Shown here piece after piece: positions 16,310 through 24,759 of a stretch of 64,000 nt of DNA. The notes under the pieces are model-generated. The model was not told the DNA's origin. It did not search any database and saw only the letters and a program-made list of their open reading frames with translations. Location: positions 2,728,001-2,792,000 of the forward strand of contig NZ_CP098740.1 in NCBI RefSeq assembly GCF_026167665.1. Reading direction: 5' to 3'. The translations under genes were made by a program, and so were the position numbers. Source of the DNA: Streptomyces drozdowiczii (lineage in GTDB: Bacteria; Actinomycetota; Actinomycetes; Streptomycetales; Streptomycetaceae). Position 1 is the first letter of the stretch; the number at the start of each line of letters is the position of its first letter.

Positions 16310-17591
16310 CGCTCGTCCTCTCCATCTCAAGCTCGACCTCGGTGCCCCCGCCGGGCACCGAACGCAGCCGGGCCGTGCCGCCGTTGCGCTGCATCCGGCC
16401 GATGATCGATTCTCGTACGCCCATTCTGTCCCCCGGTACGGAGTCCAGGTCGAACCCCGGGCCCCGGTCCCGAACGGAGACGAAGACCGTGCGGCCCTCG
16501 ACCTCCGCGTAGACCTGGACGGCGCCGCCCTCGCCACCGTACTTGGCGGCGTTGACCATCGCCTCGCGTGCGGCCTGCAGCTGCGCGGACAGCTTCTCGT
16601 CCAGCGGGCAGTCGCCGACCACGACGACCTCCAGCGGGACGCCGTGCTTGTCCTCGACCTCGGCGGCGGCCCGTTTGACGGCCTCGGCCAGGGTCTCCGG
16701 CTCGTCGTCCTCGTCCTTGCCGGTGCCCTCGGGGTTGTACAGCCAGTTGCGCAGCTCGCGCTCCTGGGCGCGGGCGAGCCGGCGGACCTCGCCGGCGTCG
16801 TCGGCGTTGCGCTGGATCAGGGTGAGGGTGTGCAGCACGGAGTCGTGGACGTGGGCGGCGACCTCGGCGCGCTCCTGGGCCCGGATGCGCATGAGGCGTT
16901 CCTCGGAGAGGTCCTGGGTCATGCGGACGAGGTAGGGGCCGGCGAGGAGGGCGATGCCGGTGAGCACGGCGATGGCGGCGGTGATGACGTTGCCGAGCTG
17001 GGCGGCGGAGCCGCGTACGACCATGAAGACGGCGAGCCCCAGGCCGACGAGGGCGACTCCGGCCAGGGCGCGGGCCAGTTGCAGGACGCGGCGGCGGCGG
17101 CCGACCTCCATCCAGCGGGCGCGGCGGGCGTTGTCGGCCTGGCGCCAGACCAGGACGGAGCCGGCGCCGATGAGGAGGCTGGGCCAGATGTAGCGGTCGG
17201 CCTTGCTGCCCATGTCGACGTTGCCGACGAAGACGAAGGCGCCGATGAGCAGCGCGATGAGGGCGAAGAGCTGGCCCTTGTCGGGTTTGCGGAGGCGCCG
17301 GGTGCCGTCGGGGGCGGTCTCGAAGACGGACCGGGGGCCGTCCACACCGCCGACGCCGAGCGGGACCACGATCCAGAACACCGCGTACAGCAGGGCGCCG
17401 AGGCCGTCCGCGAAGAACAGGCCGAGGAAGACGAAGCGGAGCCAGGCGACCGGGAGTCCGAGGTGTCCGGCGAGTCCGCGCGCCACTCCGCCGAGGAGCC
17501 GGCCGTCGGCGCTGCGGTACAGCTTGCGCAGCGGGGGCTCCTCCGGGTCGGGGGCGTGGGAGCTTGCGGCTCGGGCGGTGGCGGCGGGCAT
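16293..17591 (-). CDS. sensor histidine kinase with N-terminal PspC domain
   Basis: A 432-residue HisKA_3-type kinase. The N-terminus (about residues 22-85) is a PspC domain (LYRSADGRLLGGVARGLAGHLGLP) with its hydrophobic helix. More transmembrane helices follow, up to about residue 205. The phospho-acceptor His is in AHVHDSVLHTL. The ATPase domain has NAAKYGG and DRGPGFD. It pairs with the overlapping NarL-type regulator and is divergent from a second PspC gene. ATG 17591 follows the homology; an upstream in-frame ATG about 14 codons earlier is possible. Confidence 0.9.
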   Translation of the reverse strand: MPAATARAASSHAPDPEEPPLRKLYRSADGRLLGGVARGLAGHLGLPVAWLRFVFLGLFFADGLGALLYAVFWIVVPLGVGGVDGPRSVFETAPDGTRRLRKPDKGQLFALIALLIGAFVFVGNVDMGSKADRYIWPSLLIGAGSVLVWRQADNARRARWMEVGRRRRVLQLARALAGVALVGLGLAVFMVVRGSAAQLGNVITAAIAVLTGIALLAGPYLVRMTQDLSEERLMRIRAQERAEVAAHVHDSVLHTLTLIQRNADDAGEVRRLARAQERELRNWLYNPEGTGKDEDDEPETLAEAVKRAAAEVEDKHGVPLEVVVVGDCPLDEKLSAQLQAAREAMVNAAKYGGEGGAVQVYAEVEGRTVFVSVRDRGPGFDLDSVPGDRMGVRESIIGRMQRNGGTARLRSVPGGGTEVELEMERTSDERDQ

Positions 17592-17777
17592 GGTCCGATC
17601 GTCACATGCGCGTACGGGTGAGGGCATCAGGGTCGGCCCCCGGTTCGACCCTGAGACGTCCGGGGCGCGAGGGCGGTGCGGGGCCCGGCGTCCCTGAGAG
17701 GCGGGCGGGCCAATATCAGGGACCGGCCAGGGTCGGGGCGGGTGCCGGTGGGGTGCGGGGCCCGTCACCATGGAGCC

Positions 17778-19094
17778 ATGACCGTTCCCCAGGACGCGCC
17801 GCCCGGCGCCGCACCTCCCCCGGACCCCGCTCCGCGTCTGCACCGCAGTCCGCGGCACAAGGTGGTGGCCGGGGTGTGCGGCGGGATGGGCCGGTACTGC
17901 GACGTCGATCCGGTGATCTTCCGGATCGTGCTCGGGGTGCTCTCGGTGACCGGCGGCTTCGGGCTGATCTTCTACGGCTTCGCCTGGCTGCTGATCCCGG
18001 CGGAGGGCGAGGACGAGAACGAGGCGCGGCGGCTGCTCTCGGGACGGGTCGAGCTGGCGTCGCTGAGCGCGGTGCTGTGCGCGCTGATCGGCTGCGGTCT
18101 GTTCCTGTCGATGCTGGGGAACGGCGGCACGCTGGCGTTCTCCGCGATGCTGTCGGTCGCGGTCCTCGGCTTCTCCATGTGGACGCAGGCGCGCAAGAAG
18201 GCCGGTCCGGAGGACCCGCTGCACCAGGCGGCCGCGCAGGCGGCGTCGGAGGCACCGCCCGAGGTGAAGGCGCCGCCGACCCCGTCCGGCCCCTCCTGGT
18301 GGCGCGACCCGATCGTCAAGGACGGCACCACGGGGCCGGTGGCCCTGGGCTATCTGTGGGGGCCGCCGGACGTGGTGGTCGCCGGGGAGCGGGAGCCGCG
18401 CGGGGCGACGCCCGACGCGCCGTTCCGCCCGCCGCCGCCCCGGTCGCGGGAGGTGCGGGGGCCGCGGTCGATCGCCGGCCTCGCGTTCCTCGGCGCCCTG
18501 CTCGCGGGCGGTCTCGGTACGGGGCTGACCTGGGGGTCCCAGCCGCTGGGCACCAGCCTGGAGGTCGGGCTCGCCGCCGCGCTCGGGGTGTTCGGCCTGG
18601 CGATGCTGGTGAGCGCGTTCGTCGGGCGGACCGGGTTCGGCACGCTGCTGCTGGCGATGATCACGTCGGGGCTGCTGGTGGGCGCCGCCTCGCTGCCCAA
18701 GGACATCAGCACGCACTGGGTGCGCGAGGAGTGGCGCCCGGCGTCCGTCGCCGCGGTCCGGCCGGTGTACGCGATCGGCTCGGGCCAGGCCGAGCTGGAC
18801 CTGACCCGGGTCACCGTGCCCAAGGGCGACACCGTGCGGACCCGGGTGGCGGCCCGGGCGGGCCGGGTCCTGGTGCACGTCCCGCCGGAGGTCACCGTCC
18901 GGGTGCACGCGCGGACCCGGTTCGGGGCGCTCGTGGTGGTGGACGGGCGGCACAAGGGCGATCTGGACATCCGCGCCACGCAGGACCAGCGCAAGACGCT
19001 GTCACCGGCCGAGGGCAGCACCCCGGGCGGCACGGTCGACCTGGATCTGGAAGTGGACTACGGACAGGTGGAGGTCAACCGTGCCGCGTCATGA
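17778..19094 (+). CDS. PspC domain-containing membrane protein
   Basis: A 438-residue protein. An N-terminal PspC domain (LHRSPRHKVVAGVCGGMGRYCDVDP, about residues 20-80) is followed by five or six further hydrophobic segments. The extracytoplasmic C-terminus (about residues 320-438) is beta-rich, of the LiaF/toastrack-like kind (IGSGQAELDLTRV, VEVDYGQVEV). It is divergent from the PspC kinase and likely regulates or senses with it at the membrane. ATG 17778 has GGAG only two bases upstream, so the precise start is not certain. Confidence 0.85.
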   Translation: MTVPQDAPPGAAPPPDPAPRLHRSPRHKVVAGVCGGMGRYCDVDPVIFRIVLGVLSVTGGFGLIFYGFAWLLIPAEGEDENEARRLLSGRVELASLSAVLCALIGCGLFLSMLGNGGTLAFSAMLSVAVLGFSMWTQARKKAGPEDPLHQAAAQAASEAPPEVKAPPTPSGPSWWRDPIVKDGTTGPVALGYLWGPPDVVVAGEREPRGATPDAPFRPPPPRSREVRGPRSIAGLAFLGALLAGGLGTGLTWGSQPLGTSLEVGLAAALGVFGLAMLVSAFVGRTGFGTLLLAMITSGLLVGAASLPKDISTHWVREEWRPASVAAVRPVYAIGSGQAELDLTRVTVPKGDTVRTRVAARAGRVLVHVPPEVTVRVHARTRFGALVVVDGRHKGDLDIRATQDQRKTLSPAEGSTPGGTVDLDLEVDYGQVEVNRAAS

Positions 19095-19344
19095 GTTCCG
19101 GCCGGGGCGCGCCGTCACCGGCCTGGCGATGCTGGCCCTGGCCGCCGGATACGCGGCGGACGCGGCGGGCGCCTGGGACGCCCCGCCGCAGTTCTTCGTC
19201 GTGCTGTTCTGCGGCGGGCTGTTCACGGCCGCGTGGGCGACGTGGATCGGCTACCGGATCCGGCGGCGGCGCGCGGCGAGGAGCGCGTCGAGCGAGAGCG
19301 ACGGGGCCCCGCCCAGCAGCAGCGGCAGCCACGCCATGAGGTAG
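19081..19344 (+). CDS. small two-helix membrane protein
   Basis: An 87-residue protein with two hydrophobic segments (about residues 10-28 and 38-56) followed by an Arg-rich turn RIRRRRAARS. GTG 19081 overlaps the last 14 bases of the PspC gene, so it is the downstream gene of that operon. Its last 94 bases overlap the 3' end of the convergent DoxX gene. The Ser-rich tail within the overlap looks unconserved. I do not recognise a family. Confidence 0.65.
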   Translation: MPRHEFRPGRAVTGLAMLALAAGYAADAAGAWDAPPQFFVVLFCGGLFTAAWATWIGYRIRRRRAARSASSESDGAPPSSSGSHAMR

Positions 19345-19772
19345 ATCAGGTCGTTGCCGAGGTAGTACGGGGAGACCTGCCAGCTGACGGTGAGCCACAG
19401 GCTCAGCGAGATGAGGGCGCCGCCGAGCGCGGCGATCCTCGTCCACAGGCCGAGGAGGGTGCCGATGCCGACGGCCAGCTCGCCGATCGCGATCGCGTAG
19501 CCGAAGCCGGACGGGCCGTTCAGCGCCAGGTCGACCAGGCCGGGGATGGCGGCGGAGTCGCGGACGGCGTGCATCTGCTCGCCGATCGACCCCGGGCCGG
19601 AGGCGTGGAAGAACGCGCTGTCGGTGAGCTTGTCGAGCCCCGCGTACACGAAGGTGATGCCGAGGAAGATCCGCAGCGGCAGCAGGGCGTGCTCCCGCGC
19701 CAGGTCCCGCAGGCTGCTGCCCTCGCCCTGGACCCGTCCCAGGCCCCGCCCGTTACCGCCGTACCCGTACAT
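19251..19772 (-). CDS. DoxX family membrane protein
   Basis: A 173-residue protein with four transmembrane segments and the DoxX hallmark LRIFLGITFVYAGLDKL near residue 33. A second conserved block is AIAIGELAVGIGTLLGLWTR near residue 93. DoxX proteins are quinone- or redox-associated membrane proteins; the substrate here is unknown. The C-terminus LSLDALLAARRRRIR overlaps the convergent membrane-protein gene by 94 bases. Confidence 0.85.
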   Translation of the reverse strand: MYGYGGNGRGLGRVQGEGSSLRDLAREHALLPLRIFLGITFVYAGLDKLTDSAFFHASGPGSIGEQMHAVRDSAAIPGLVDLALNGPSGFGYAIAIGELAVGIGTLLGLWTRIAALGGALISLSLWLTVSWQVSPYYLGNDLIYLMAWLPLLLGGAPSLSLDALLAARRRRIR

Positions 19773-19889
19773 GCTGCTCCCGCCTTCCGCGGCCGTGCCG
19801 TGCGCCTCCGGACCGTACGGCCCGTCACCCGACCTTACGTACGAACGCGGCGAAGGCGTTCAGCGCGGTGCGGGTTCGCGGGGAGCGGG

Positions 19890-21155
19890 TCAGTCCGTGA
19901 CGTCGATGGCCACCGGGGCGGTCTCCGTCCCGGCGGCGGTCACCACCTGCACCTCGACCACGCCCGGCTCCACCTCCACCGGCACCGGCACGGTCAGCAG
20001 CGTGTCGGAGGGGTTCGCGAAGCCCCCGGGGACCGGCACCAGCGGGACATGGACGTGCACGGTCCCGATCCGCACCACGACCCGGGCCAGCCGGTCCGGG
20101 GCCCCCGCGCCGGGCGGCACGAATCCCGCGCCCCGGATCTCGATGTCGTCGCCGGTCCGGATCGGCGCGTCCAGGTCGCCCGCCTCGCGGGCCCGGACGA
20201 CCGAGAGCACGACGGGCCGGCCGCCCTCGCCGAACTTGCCGGTGAAGTAGACGGCCGCCGAGACGGCCACCAGGAGGGCGAGGCCCCACGGCAGGTCGGG
20301 CAGCTGCTCGGGCCTGCGGGCGAGGCGGACGGCGGCGAACACCACGGCGACCGTGGACACCAGCACGTACTGCACGTCCGTGAAGCCGCCGCGCCCCGAG
20401 TCGTCGGTGAGCAGGTCCGCCGCGCGCGGCCGGTCGGCGCGCAGCTTCTGGAGCCGCCCGGACAGCACCCGTACGCTCACCACCCGGCGCACGGCCACCG
20501 CCACGGCGCACACCAGCGCGAGCACCGCCACGATGCCCGCGCCGCGCGCCAGGTCCAGGCCCTCGATCAGCTCGTCGCGCCGGGCGTGCCCGGAGGCCGC
20601 GGCCAGTTCGAGGGCGAGGACGAGCACGGAGAACACGGCGAGCAGCACCCAGGAGGCGGCGACCGCGCGTGAGGTGGAGAGCCGGTTGTCCTCGCCGATC
20701 AGCGGGGCGAGGAGGCCGCCGCGGGCCCGGTGGACATGGGCGGCGGCGGTCAGCAGCACGGCGGTGACCAGTCCGGCGACGAGTCCGGCGGTACGGGCAT
20801 GGGTCCACCCGGCCCCGATCGCGGTGGCGGCCTCGGCGAGGGCGAGGACGGCGAGGCCGCCCCAGACGACGACCAGGGTGCGCTGCCACACCCGGTACAG
20901 CCAGGCGTCCCCGGCCTCGCGGCCCCGGTCGGCCACCTCGCGGGCGGACTCGGTCAGCTCGTCGGAGACCCACTGCCGGGTCGCGGACGCCGACTGGGCG
21001 ACCCCGGCGGGCAGCCCCTGTCCGGCGGCGAACCCGTCGCGCTTGGCCAGGAAGGCGGCCACCGCGCGCCGGTGTCCCTGGCGCGCCCCGTGCGGGCAGT
21101 CCCCGCAGGTGCAGCCGCCGCCGTGCGCGCCCTGTCGTGCCTCGTCCAACGCCAC
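19890..21155 (-). CDS. membrane protein with N-terminal Cys cluster and C-terminal IPT/TIG-like domain
   Basis: A 421-residue protein. The N-terminus carries CTCGDC (CxCxxC, about residues 15-20), a possible metal or redox site. Six or so transmembrane helices follow between residues 90 and 300. The C-terminal 120 residues (DIEIRGAGFVPPGAGAPDRL onward) resemble an IPT/TIG immunoglobulin-like fold. I do not know a function. ATG 21155 is the first start after the intergenic region; no operon partner is visible. Confidence 0.7.
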   Translation of the reverse strand: MALDEARQGAHGGGCTCGDCPHGARQGHRRAVAAFLAKRDGFAAGQGLPAGVAQSASATRQWVSDELTESAREVADRGREAGDAWLYRVWQRTLVVVWGGLAVLALAEAATAIGAGWTHARTAGLVAGLVTAVLLTAAAHVHRARGGLLAPLIGEDNRLSTSRAVAASWVLLAVFSVLVLALELAAASGHARRDELIEGLDLARGAGIVAVLALVCAVAVAVRRVVSVRVLSGRLQKLRADRPRAADLLTDDSGRGGFTDVQYVLVSTVAVVFAAVRLARRPEQLPDLPWGLALLVAVSAAVYFTGKFGEGGRPVVLSVVRAREAGDLDAPIRTGDDIEIRGAGFVPPGAGAPDRLARVVVRIGTVHVHVPLVPVPGGFANPSDTLLTVPVPVEVEPGVVEVQVVTAAGTETAPVAIDVTD

Positions 21156-21321
21156 GGAGAACGCCGCCCTTTCCCACCCCTGTTACCGCCGTCGGCGGTC
21201 CAACTCGTCTGCGAACGCTGCGAATTGTGCCGTACGGGGCGGAGGGCTGCCGCATCGGGGCGCACCGGAGGGGCGCCTTCGCCAGCGCGTTCGAAATTCG
21301 CTCGGGCCCCGAGGGCTTCGC

Positions 21322-22077
21322 TCAGGTCCCGAGGACGAGGTAGGCGAGCCCGAACGTGCCCCGGTAGCCGCCGTAGTAGCCGGTGCGCCGCTCATCGACG
21401 GCGGCGACGACACCGTCGTGCAGGGGGTGGTCCGGGTGCGCCAGTGCCCAGCGCTCGCCCCGGCCGATGTTGGCGTGCGACTCGAAGAGGTCCCATTCCC
21501 GCTGGTCGGCGACGGTTACCTGGAGCGCCCGCAGCCCCGCCGTCTCGGCCTGCCGGATCAGGTCGAGCAGTGAGCCGAAGTCGCCGGGTTCGGCGCCGAG
21601 CCCGACCAGCGCTGCCGTGTCCGGCTCCCGCTCCCAGAAGCCCTCGCCGAACAGCACCCGGCCCCCGGGCCGTACGGACGCCCGCAGCGCGGCCAGCGCC
21701 TCGGCGGTCCCGCCGGGCCAGGCGTGCGAGGCGCCGATGGACACGGCCAGGTCGTAGTCCTTCTTCGGCCACTCGGCGGCCGGCACCTCGTGGAACCGTA
21801 CGCGCTCCGCGAGCCCCCGCTCCCCCGCGAGCGCCCGGCCGCGCGCGACGGCCTCCGGATCGGTCTCGACGCCGTCGCCCGTGCTGCCGGGCGCCGACTC
21901 CACGAGGCGCGTCAGCAGCTCGCCCCAGCCGCTGCCGAGGTCCACGATCCGCGCGCCGGGCGCGGGTGCGCAGGCGGCGACGAGCCGGGCGGCGTGCTCG
22001 TCGGAGAGCGGGGTGTTCCAGGTCAGGCGGTCGTTGTGGGCGGCGGACATCAGGGCGCGGATCTCTTCGGACGGCAT
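21322..22077 (-). CDS. class I SAM-dependent methyltransferase
   Basis: A 251-residue protein with motif I VDLGSGWGELLTRL near residue 42 and the acidic ribose-binding residue in GVETDPEAV. Motif IV is near DLAVSIGASHAW and post-motif near RPGGRVLFGEGFWE. The substrate is not deducible. ATG 22077 fits relatives that begin MPSEEIRxLM; an upstream GTG (22116) is possible and neither has a good ribosome binding site. It lies just beyond the guaA terminator and is probably a separate unit. Confidence 0.8.
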   Translation of the reverse strand: MPSEEIRALMSAAHNDRLTWNTPLSDEHAARLVAACAPAPGARIVDLGSGWGELLTRLVESAPGSTGDGVETDPEAVARGRALAGERGLAERVRFHEVPAAEWPKKDYDLAVSIGASHAWPGGTAEALAALRASVRPGGRVLFGEGFWEREPDTAALVGLGAEPGDFGSLLDLIRQAETAGLRALQVTVADQREWDLFESHANIGRGERWALAHPDHPLHDGVVAAVDERRTGYYGGYRGTFGLAYLVLGT

Positions 22078-22173
22078 GGGGGCGGAGCCTGCCACGGGCG
22101 CCTCGGCGCGCGCCACGCGTTTTCGGGGGCGCGGCTGCGGGGGTGATGCGCCTGCGGCGGAGCTCCGGTACGG

Positions 22174-22209
22174 CGATGCCGCCGCCCGGTTCGTCGGGCG
22201 GCGGCATCG
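22174..22209 (-). terminator. guaA terminator
   Basis: A perfect 15-bp stem, CGATGCCGCCGCCCG (22174-22188) with CGGGCGGCGGCATCG (22195-22209), has a six-base loop. It lies 20 bases after the guaA stop. Confidence 0.8.
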
Positions 22210-22229
22210 TCAGGGGTTCGCGGGGAGGG

Positions 22230-23816
22230 TCACTCCCACTCGATCGTCCCCGGCGGCTTGCTCGTCACGTCGAGCACGACGCGGTTGACGTCGGCGACCT
22301 CGTTGGTGATGCGGGTGGAGATCTTCGCCAGGGTCTCGTACGGCAGGCGCGACCAGTCCGCGGTCATGGCGTCCTCGGAGGAGACCGGACGCAGCACGAT
22401 CGGGTGGCCGTAGGTGCGGCCGTCGCCCTGGACGCCGACGCTGCGGACGTCCGCGAGCAGGACCACCGGGCACTGCCAGATGTCGCGGTCCAGGCCGGCC
22501 GCGGTCAGCTCCTCGCGGGCGATGGCGTCGGCCTCGCGGAGCAGGTCGAGGCGGTCCTTGGTGACCTCGCCGACGATGCGGATGCCGAGGCCGGGGCCGG
22601 GGAAGGGCTGGCGCTGGACGATCTCGTCCGGCAGGCCGAGCTCCTGGCCGACCATCCGGACCTCGTCCTTGAACAGCTGGCGCAGGGGCTCGACGAGCTC
22701 GAACTCGATGTCCTCGGGGAGGCCGCCCACGTTGTGGTGGGACTTGATGTTGGCGGTGCCGGTGCCGCCGCCGGACTCCACGACGTCCGGGTAGAGCGTG
22801 CCCTGGACGAGGAAGGCGACCTCGGGGCCGTCCTCCTGGAGGATCTCCAGCTGGGCCTGCTCGAAGACGCGGATGAACTCGCGGCCGATGATCTTCCGCT
22901 TCTGCTCCGGGTCGGAGACGCCGGCCAGGGCGTCGAGGAAGCGCTTCTCCGCGTCGACCACCTTGAGCTTGGCACCGGTCGCGGCGACGAAGTCCTTCTC
23001 GACCTGCTCGGTCTCGCCCTTGCGCATCAGGCCGTGGTCGACGTACACGCAGGTGAGCTGCGAGCCGATGGCCTTCTGGACGAGGGCGGCGGCGACGGCG
23101 GAGTCCACACCGCCGGACAGGCCGCAGATGGCGCGCTTGTCGCCGACCTGGGCGCGGATCGCGGCGACCTGCTCCTCGATCACGTTGCCCGTGGTCCAGG
23201 TGGGCTCGATGCCCGCGCCCCGGTACAGGAAGTGCTCCAGGACCTGCTGGCCGTGCGTGGAGTGCATGACCTCGGGGTGGTACTGGACGCCGTAGAGCTT
23301 CTTCTCGTCGTTCTCGAAGGCGGCGACCGGGACGACGTCCGTGGACGCGGTGACGGTGAAGCCCTCGGGGGCGGCGGAGCAGGCGTCGCCGTGCGACATC
23401 CACACCGACTGCTCGTCCGGGGTGCCCTCGAAGAGGGTGGAGCCGGACTTGGAGACGGTCAGCGGGGTGCGGCCGTACTCGCGGGCGCCGTTGTCGTCCA
23501 CGGTGCCGCCGAGCGTGGTCGCCATCAGCTGGAAGCCGTAGCACATGCCGAAGACGGGGACCCCGGCCTCGAAGAGCGCGCGGTCGAGCGAGGGCGCGCC
23601 CTCGGCGTAGACGGAGGAGGGGCCGCCGGAGAGGATGATCGCGCGGGGGTTCTTGGCCAGCATCTCGGCCACCGGCATCGTGGACGGCACGATCTCGCTG
23701 TAGACCCGGGCCTCACGGACGCGGCGGGCGATGAGCTGGGCGTACTGCGCGCCGAAGTCGACTACCAGGACCACGTCGGTGGCGGTGTCGGGGGCGGCGG
23801 GGGGTGCTGCTGGCAC
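22230..23816 (-). CDS. guaA: GMP synthase (glutamine-hydrolysing)
   Basis: The 528-residue enzyme converts XMP to GMP using ATP and glutamine. The class-I glutamine amidotransferase domain has its nucleophile in GMCYGFQ and catalytic His in HPEV. The PP-loop ATP pyrophosphatase domain has SGGVDSAV near residue 225. The C-terminal dimerisation domain ends [20 protein letters not shown] 23816 is chosen: GGAAGG lies six bases upstream, whereas the ATG 13 codons earlier precedes non-homologous residues. guaB and guaB3 lie elsewhere in this window. Confidence 0.95.
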   Translation of the reverse strand: MPAAPPAAPDTATDVVLVVDFGAQYAQLIARRVREARVYSEIVPSTMPVAEMLAKNPRAIILSGGPSSVYAEGAPSLDRALFEAGVPVFGMCYGFQLMATTLGGTVDDNGAREYGRTPLTVSKSGSTLFEGTPDEQSVWMSHGDACSAAPEGFTVTASTDVVPVAAFENDEKKLYGVQYHPEVMHSTHGQQVLEHFLYRGAGIEPTWTTGNVIEEQVAAIRAQVGDKRAICGLSGGVDSAVAAALVQKAIGSQLTCVYVDHGLMRKGETEQVEKDFVAATGAKLKVVDAEKRFLDALAGVSDPEQKRKIIGREFIRVFEQAQLEILQEDGPEVAFLVQGTLYPDVVESGGGTGTANIKSHHNVGGLPEDIEFELVEPLRQLFKDEVRMVGQELGLPDEIVQRQPFPGPGLGIRIVGEVTKDRLDLLREADAIAREELTAAGLDRDIWQCPVVLLADVRSVGVQGDGRTYGHPIVLRPVSSEDAMTADWSRLPYETLAKISTRITNEVADVNRVVLDVTSKPPGTIEWE

Positions 23817-23972
23817 GGGCGGCCTTCCGGCGGTGGAGAGGGGTCGGTCCTCCAATTCTACCGGCGGCCGGAAGTGGCCTGCCCCGGTCCGGGGCCGCCG
23901 CCCCGGGTGTGCGCCGTCTCACGATCCGGGCCGGGTGTGAGCCCACCGGGGCGAGGGGGCCATACTGTCCCC

Positions 23973-24044
23973 ATGCGTCAGCACACGACCTCCGTCTTTA
24001 CCTATGGCATCCGGCCCGCCGGCTGCCATGGTCGTGCTGCTTGA
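23973..24044 (+). CDS. leader peptide of the chorismate mutase gene (23 residues)
   Basis: An ATG-started 23-codon frame lies directly after a -10-like TACTGT (23963-23968), so translation is probably leaderless. It encodes SVFTYG with Phe as TTT and Tyr as TAT, and also uses CAT, CGT, GGT and GCT codons. These are rare in a genome this GC-rich. Phe and Tyr are the end products downstream of chorismate mutase. A GAAA-tetraloop hairpin (24069-24094) lies between it and the gene. I infer ribosome-mediated attenuation, as at other amino-acid leader peptides. Confidence 0.6.
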   Translation: MRQHTTSVFTYGIRPAGCHGRAA

Positions 24045-24068
24045 GCAACTGACAAGCAACGTTCCAGG

Positions 24069-24094
24069 CGCCCCGGGCCGAAAGGCCCGGGGCG
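24069..24094 (+). terminator. attenuator-like hairpin before chorismate mutase
   Basis: CGCCCCGGGCC pairs perfectly with GGCCCGGGGCG around a GAAA tetraloop, followed by TTCTGCGTT. It starts 24 bases after the leader-peptide stop and ends 56 bases before the chorismate mutase ATG. Confidence 0.7.
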
Positions 24095-24150
24095 TTCTGC
24101 GTTCCGGGCCCGTCCGGCCCCGGGGTGCCGCATCTCACCGGGAGACCGTC

Positions 24151-24441
24151 ATGAGCAGCACCACCGGCACCGAGATCACCGGCGCCCGCACCGACGAGGC
24201 CGCGTCCCTGATCGGCGACGCCCGTACCCGTATCGATTCCCTGGACGACCGGATCATCGGGCTGGTCCAGGAACGGATGGCGGTCTCGGCGGTGATCCAG
24301 GAGGCCCGCATGACGTCGGGCGGCCGCCGGGTCAACCTGTCCCGCGAGACGGAGATCCTGGTCCGCTACCGCGAGGCGCTGGGCAAGCCGGGCACCTCGC
24401 TGGCGATGACGCTCCTGGAGCTGTGCCGGGGCCGGGTCTGA
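24151..24441 (+). CDS. chorismate mutase (AroQ type)
   Basis: A 96-residue all-helical AroQ-fold enzyme. It has IDSLDDRIIGLVQERMAVS (active-site Arg and Asp/Glu pattern), IQEARMTSGGRRVNLSRETEIL, and ends with LLELCRGRV. It isomerises chorismate to prephenate, the branch to Phe and Tyr. ATG 24151 has GGGAG seven bases upstream; in-frame codons further upstream lie inside the leader and hairpin. No other shikimate-pathway gene is near. Regulation is probably through the leader peptide and hairpin. Confidence 0.88.
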   Translation: MSSTTGTEITGARTDEAASLIGDARTRIDSLDDRIIGLVQERMAVSAVIQEARMTSGGRRVNLSRETEILVRYREALGKPGTSLAMTLLELCRGRV

Positions 24442-24759
24442 ACGGCGCTCCCCCGCCGTATCCCAGTTCGGGCGGAGTCTCACCCGTACGGCGCGTGACC
24501 GGGTCCCGCGCGGCTTCGTTGGTCCCGGTGTCCGCGTCGGCCAGGTGCGGATCGTCAGGGGAACCACGCGTGGCTCCGCCGGGGTGTGTGGCGTACCGCG
24601 TGTACGCCGTGGGACCACGCACCGGCGTGCGTGACCGGTCGGCAGGGGACAGCAGCCCGGTCACTCGGAGGGACCGCCAGGTCTCTCCAGGGAAACGGCC
24701 GGCTCCGGGGACGCCCGGGGCCGGCCGTTTCTCCTTGTACGGCTTTCTCCTTGTACGGG
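24442..24759. other. convergent intergenic region after chorismate mutase
   Basis: A 318-base gap. It holds a strong terminator at 24693-24730 and a perfect 15-base direct repeat, TTTCTCCTTGTACGG, at 24728-24742 and 24744-24758. Several small inverted repeats (for example GCGTACCGCGTGTACGC at about 24590-24606) suggest structured RNA. I see no gene. Confidence 0.45.
24693..24730. terminator. bidirectional terminator
   Basis: AAACGGCCGGC (24693-24703) pairs with GCCGGCCGTTT (24720-24730), with a second internal CCGGG/CCCGG stem. A/T-rich ends on both sides fit a terminator for both convergent genes. Confidence 0.8.

Noticed and set aside
17640..17680. A tRNA-like T-loop sequence near GGTTCGACCC
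   Set aside because: No acceptor, D or anticodon stems can be formed around it.
20730..24044. A 1104-codon open frame on the plus strand opposite guaA and neighbours
   Set aside because: Only its last 24 codons, the leader peptide, fall outside known genes; the rest is a GC-frame shadow.
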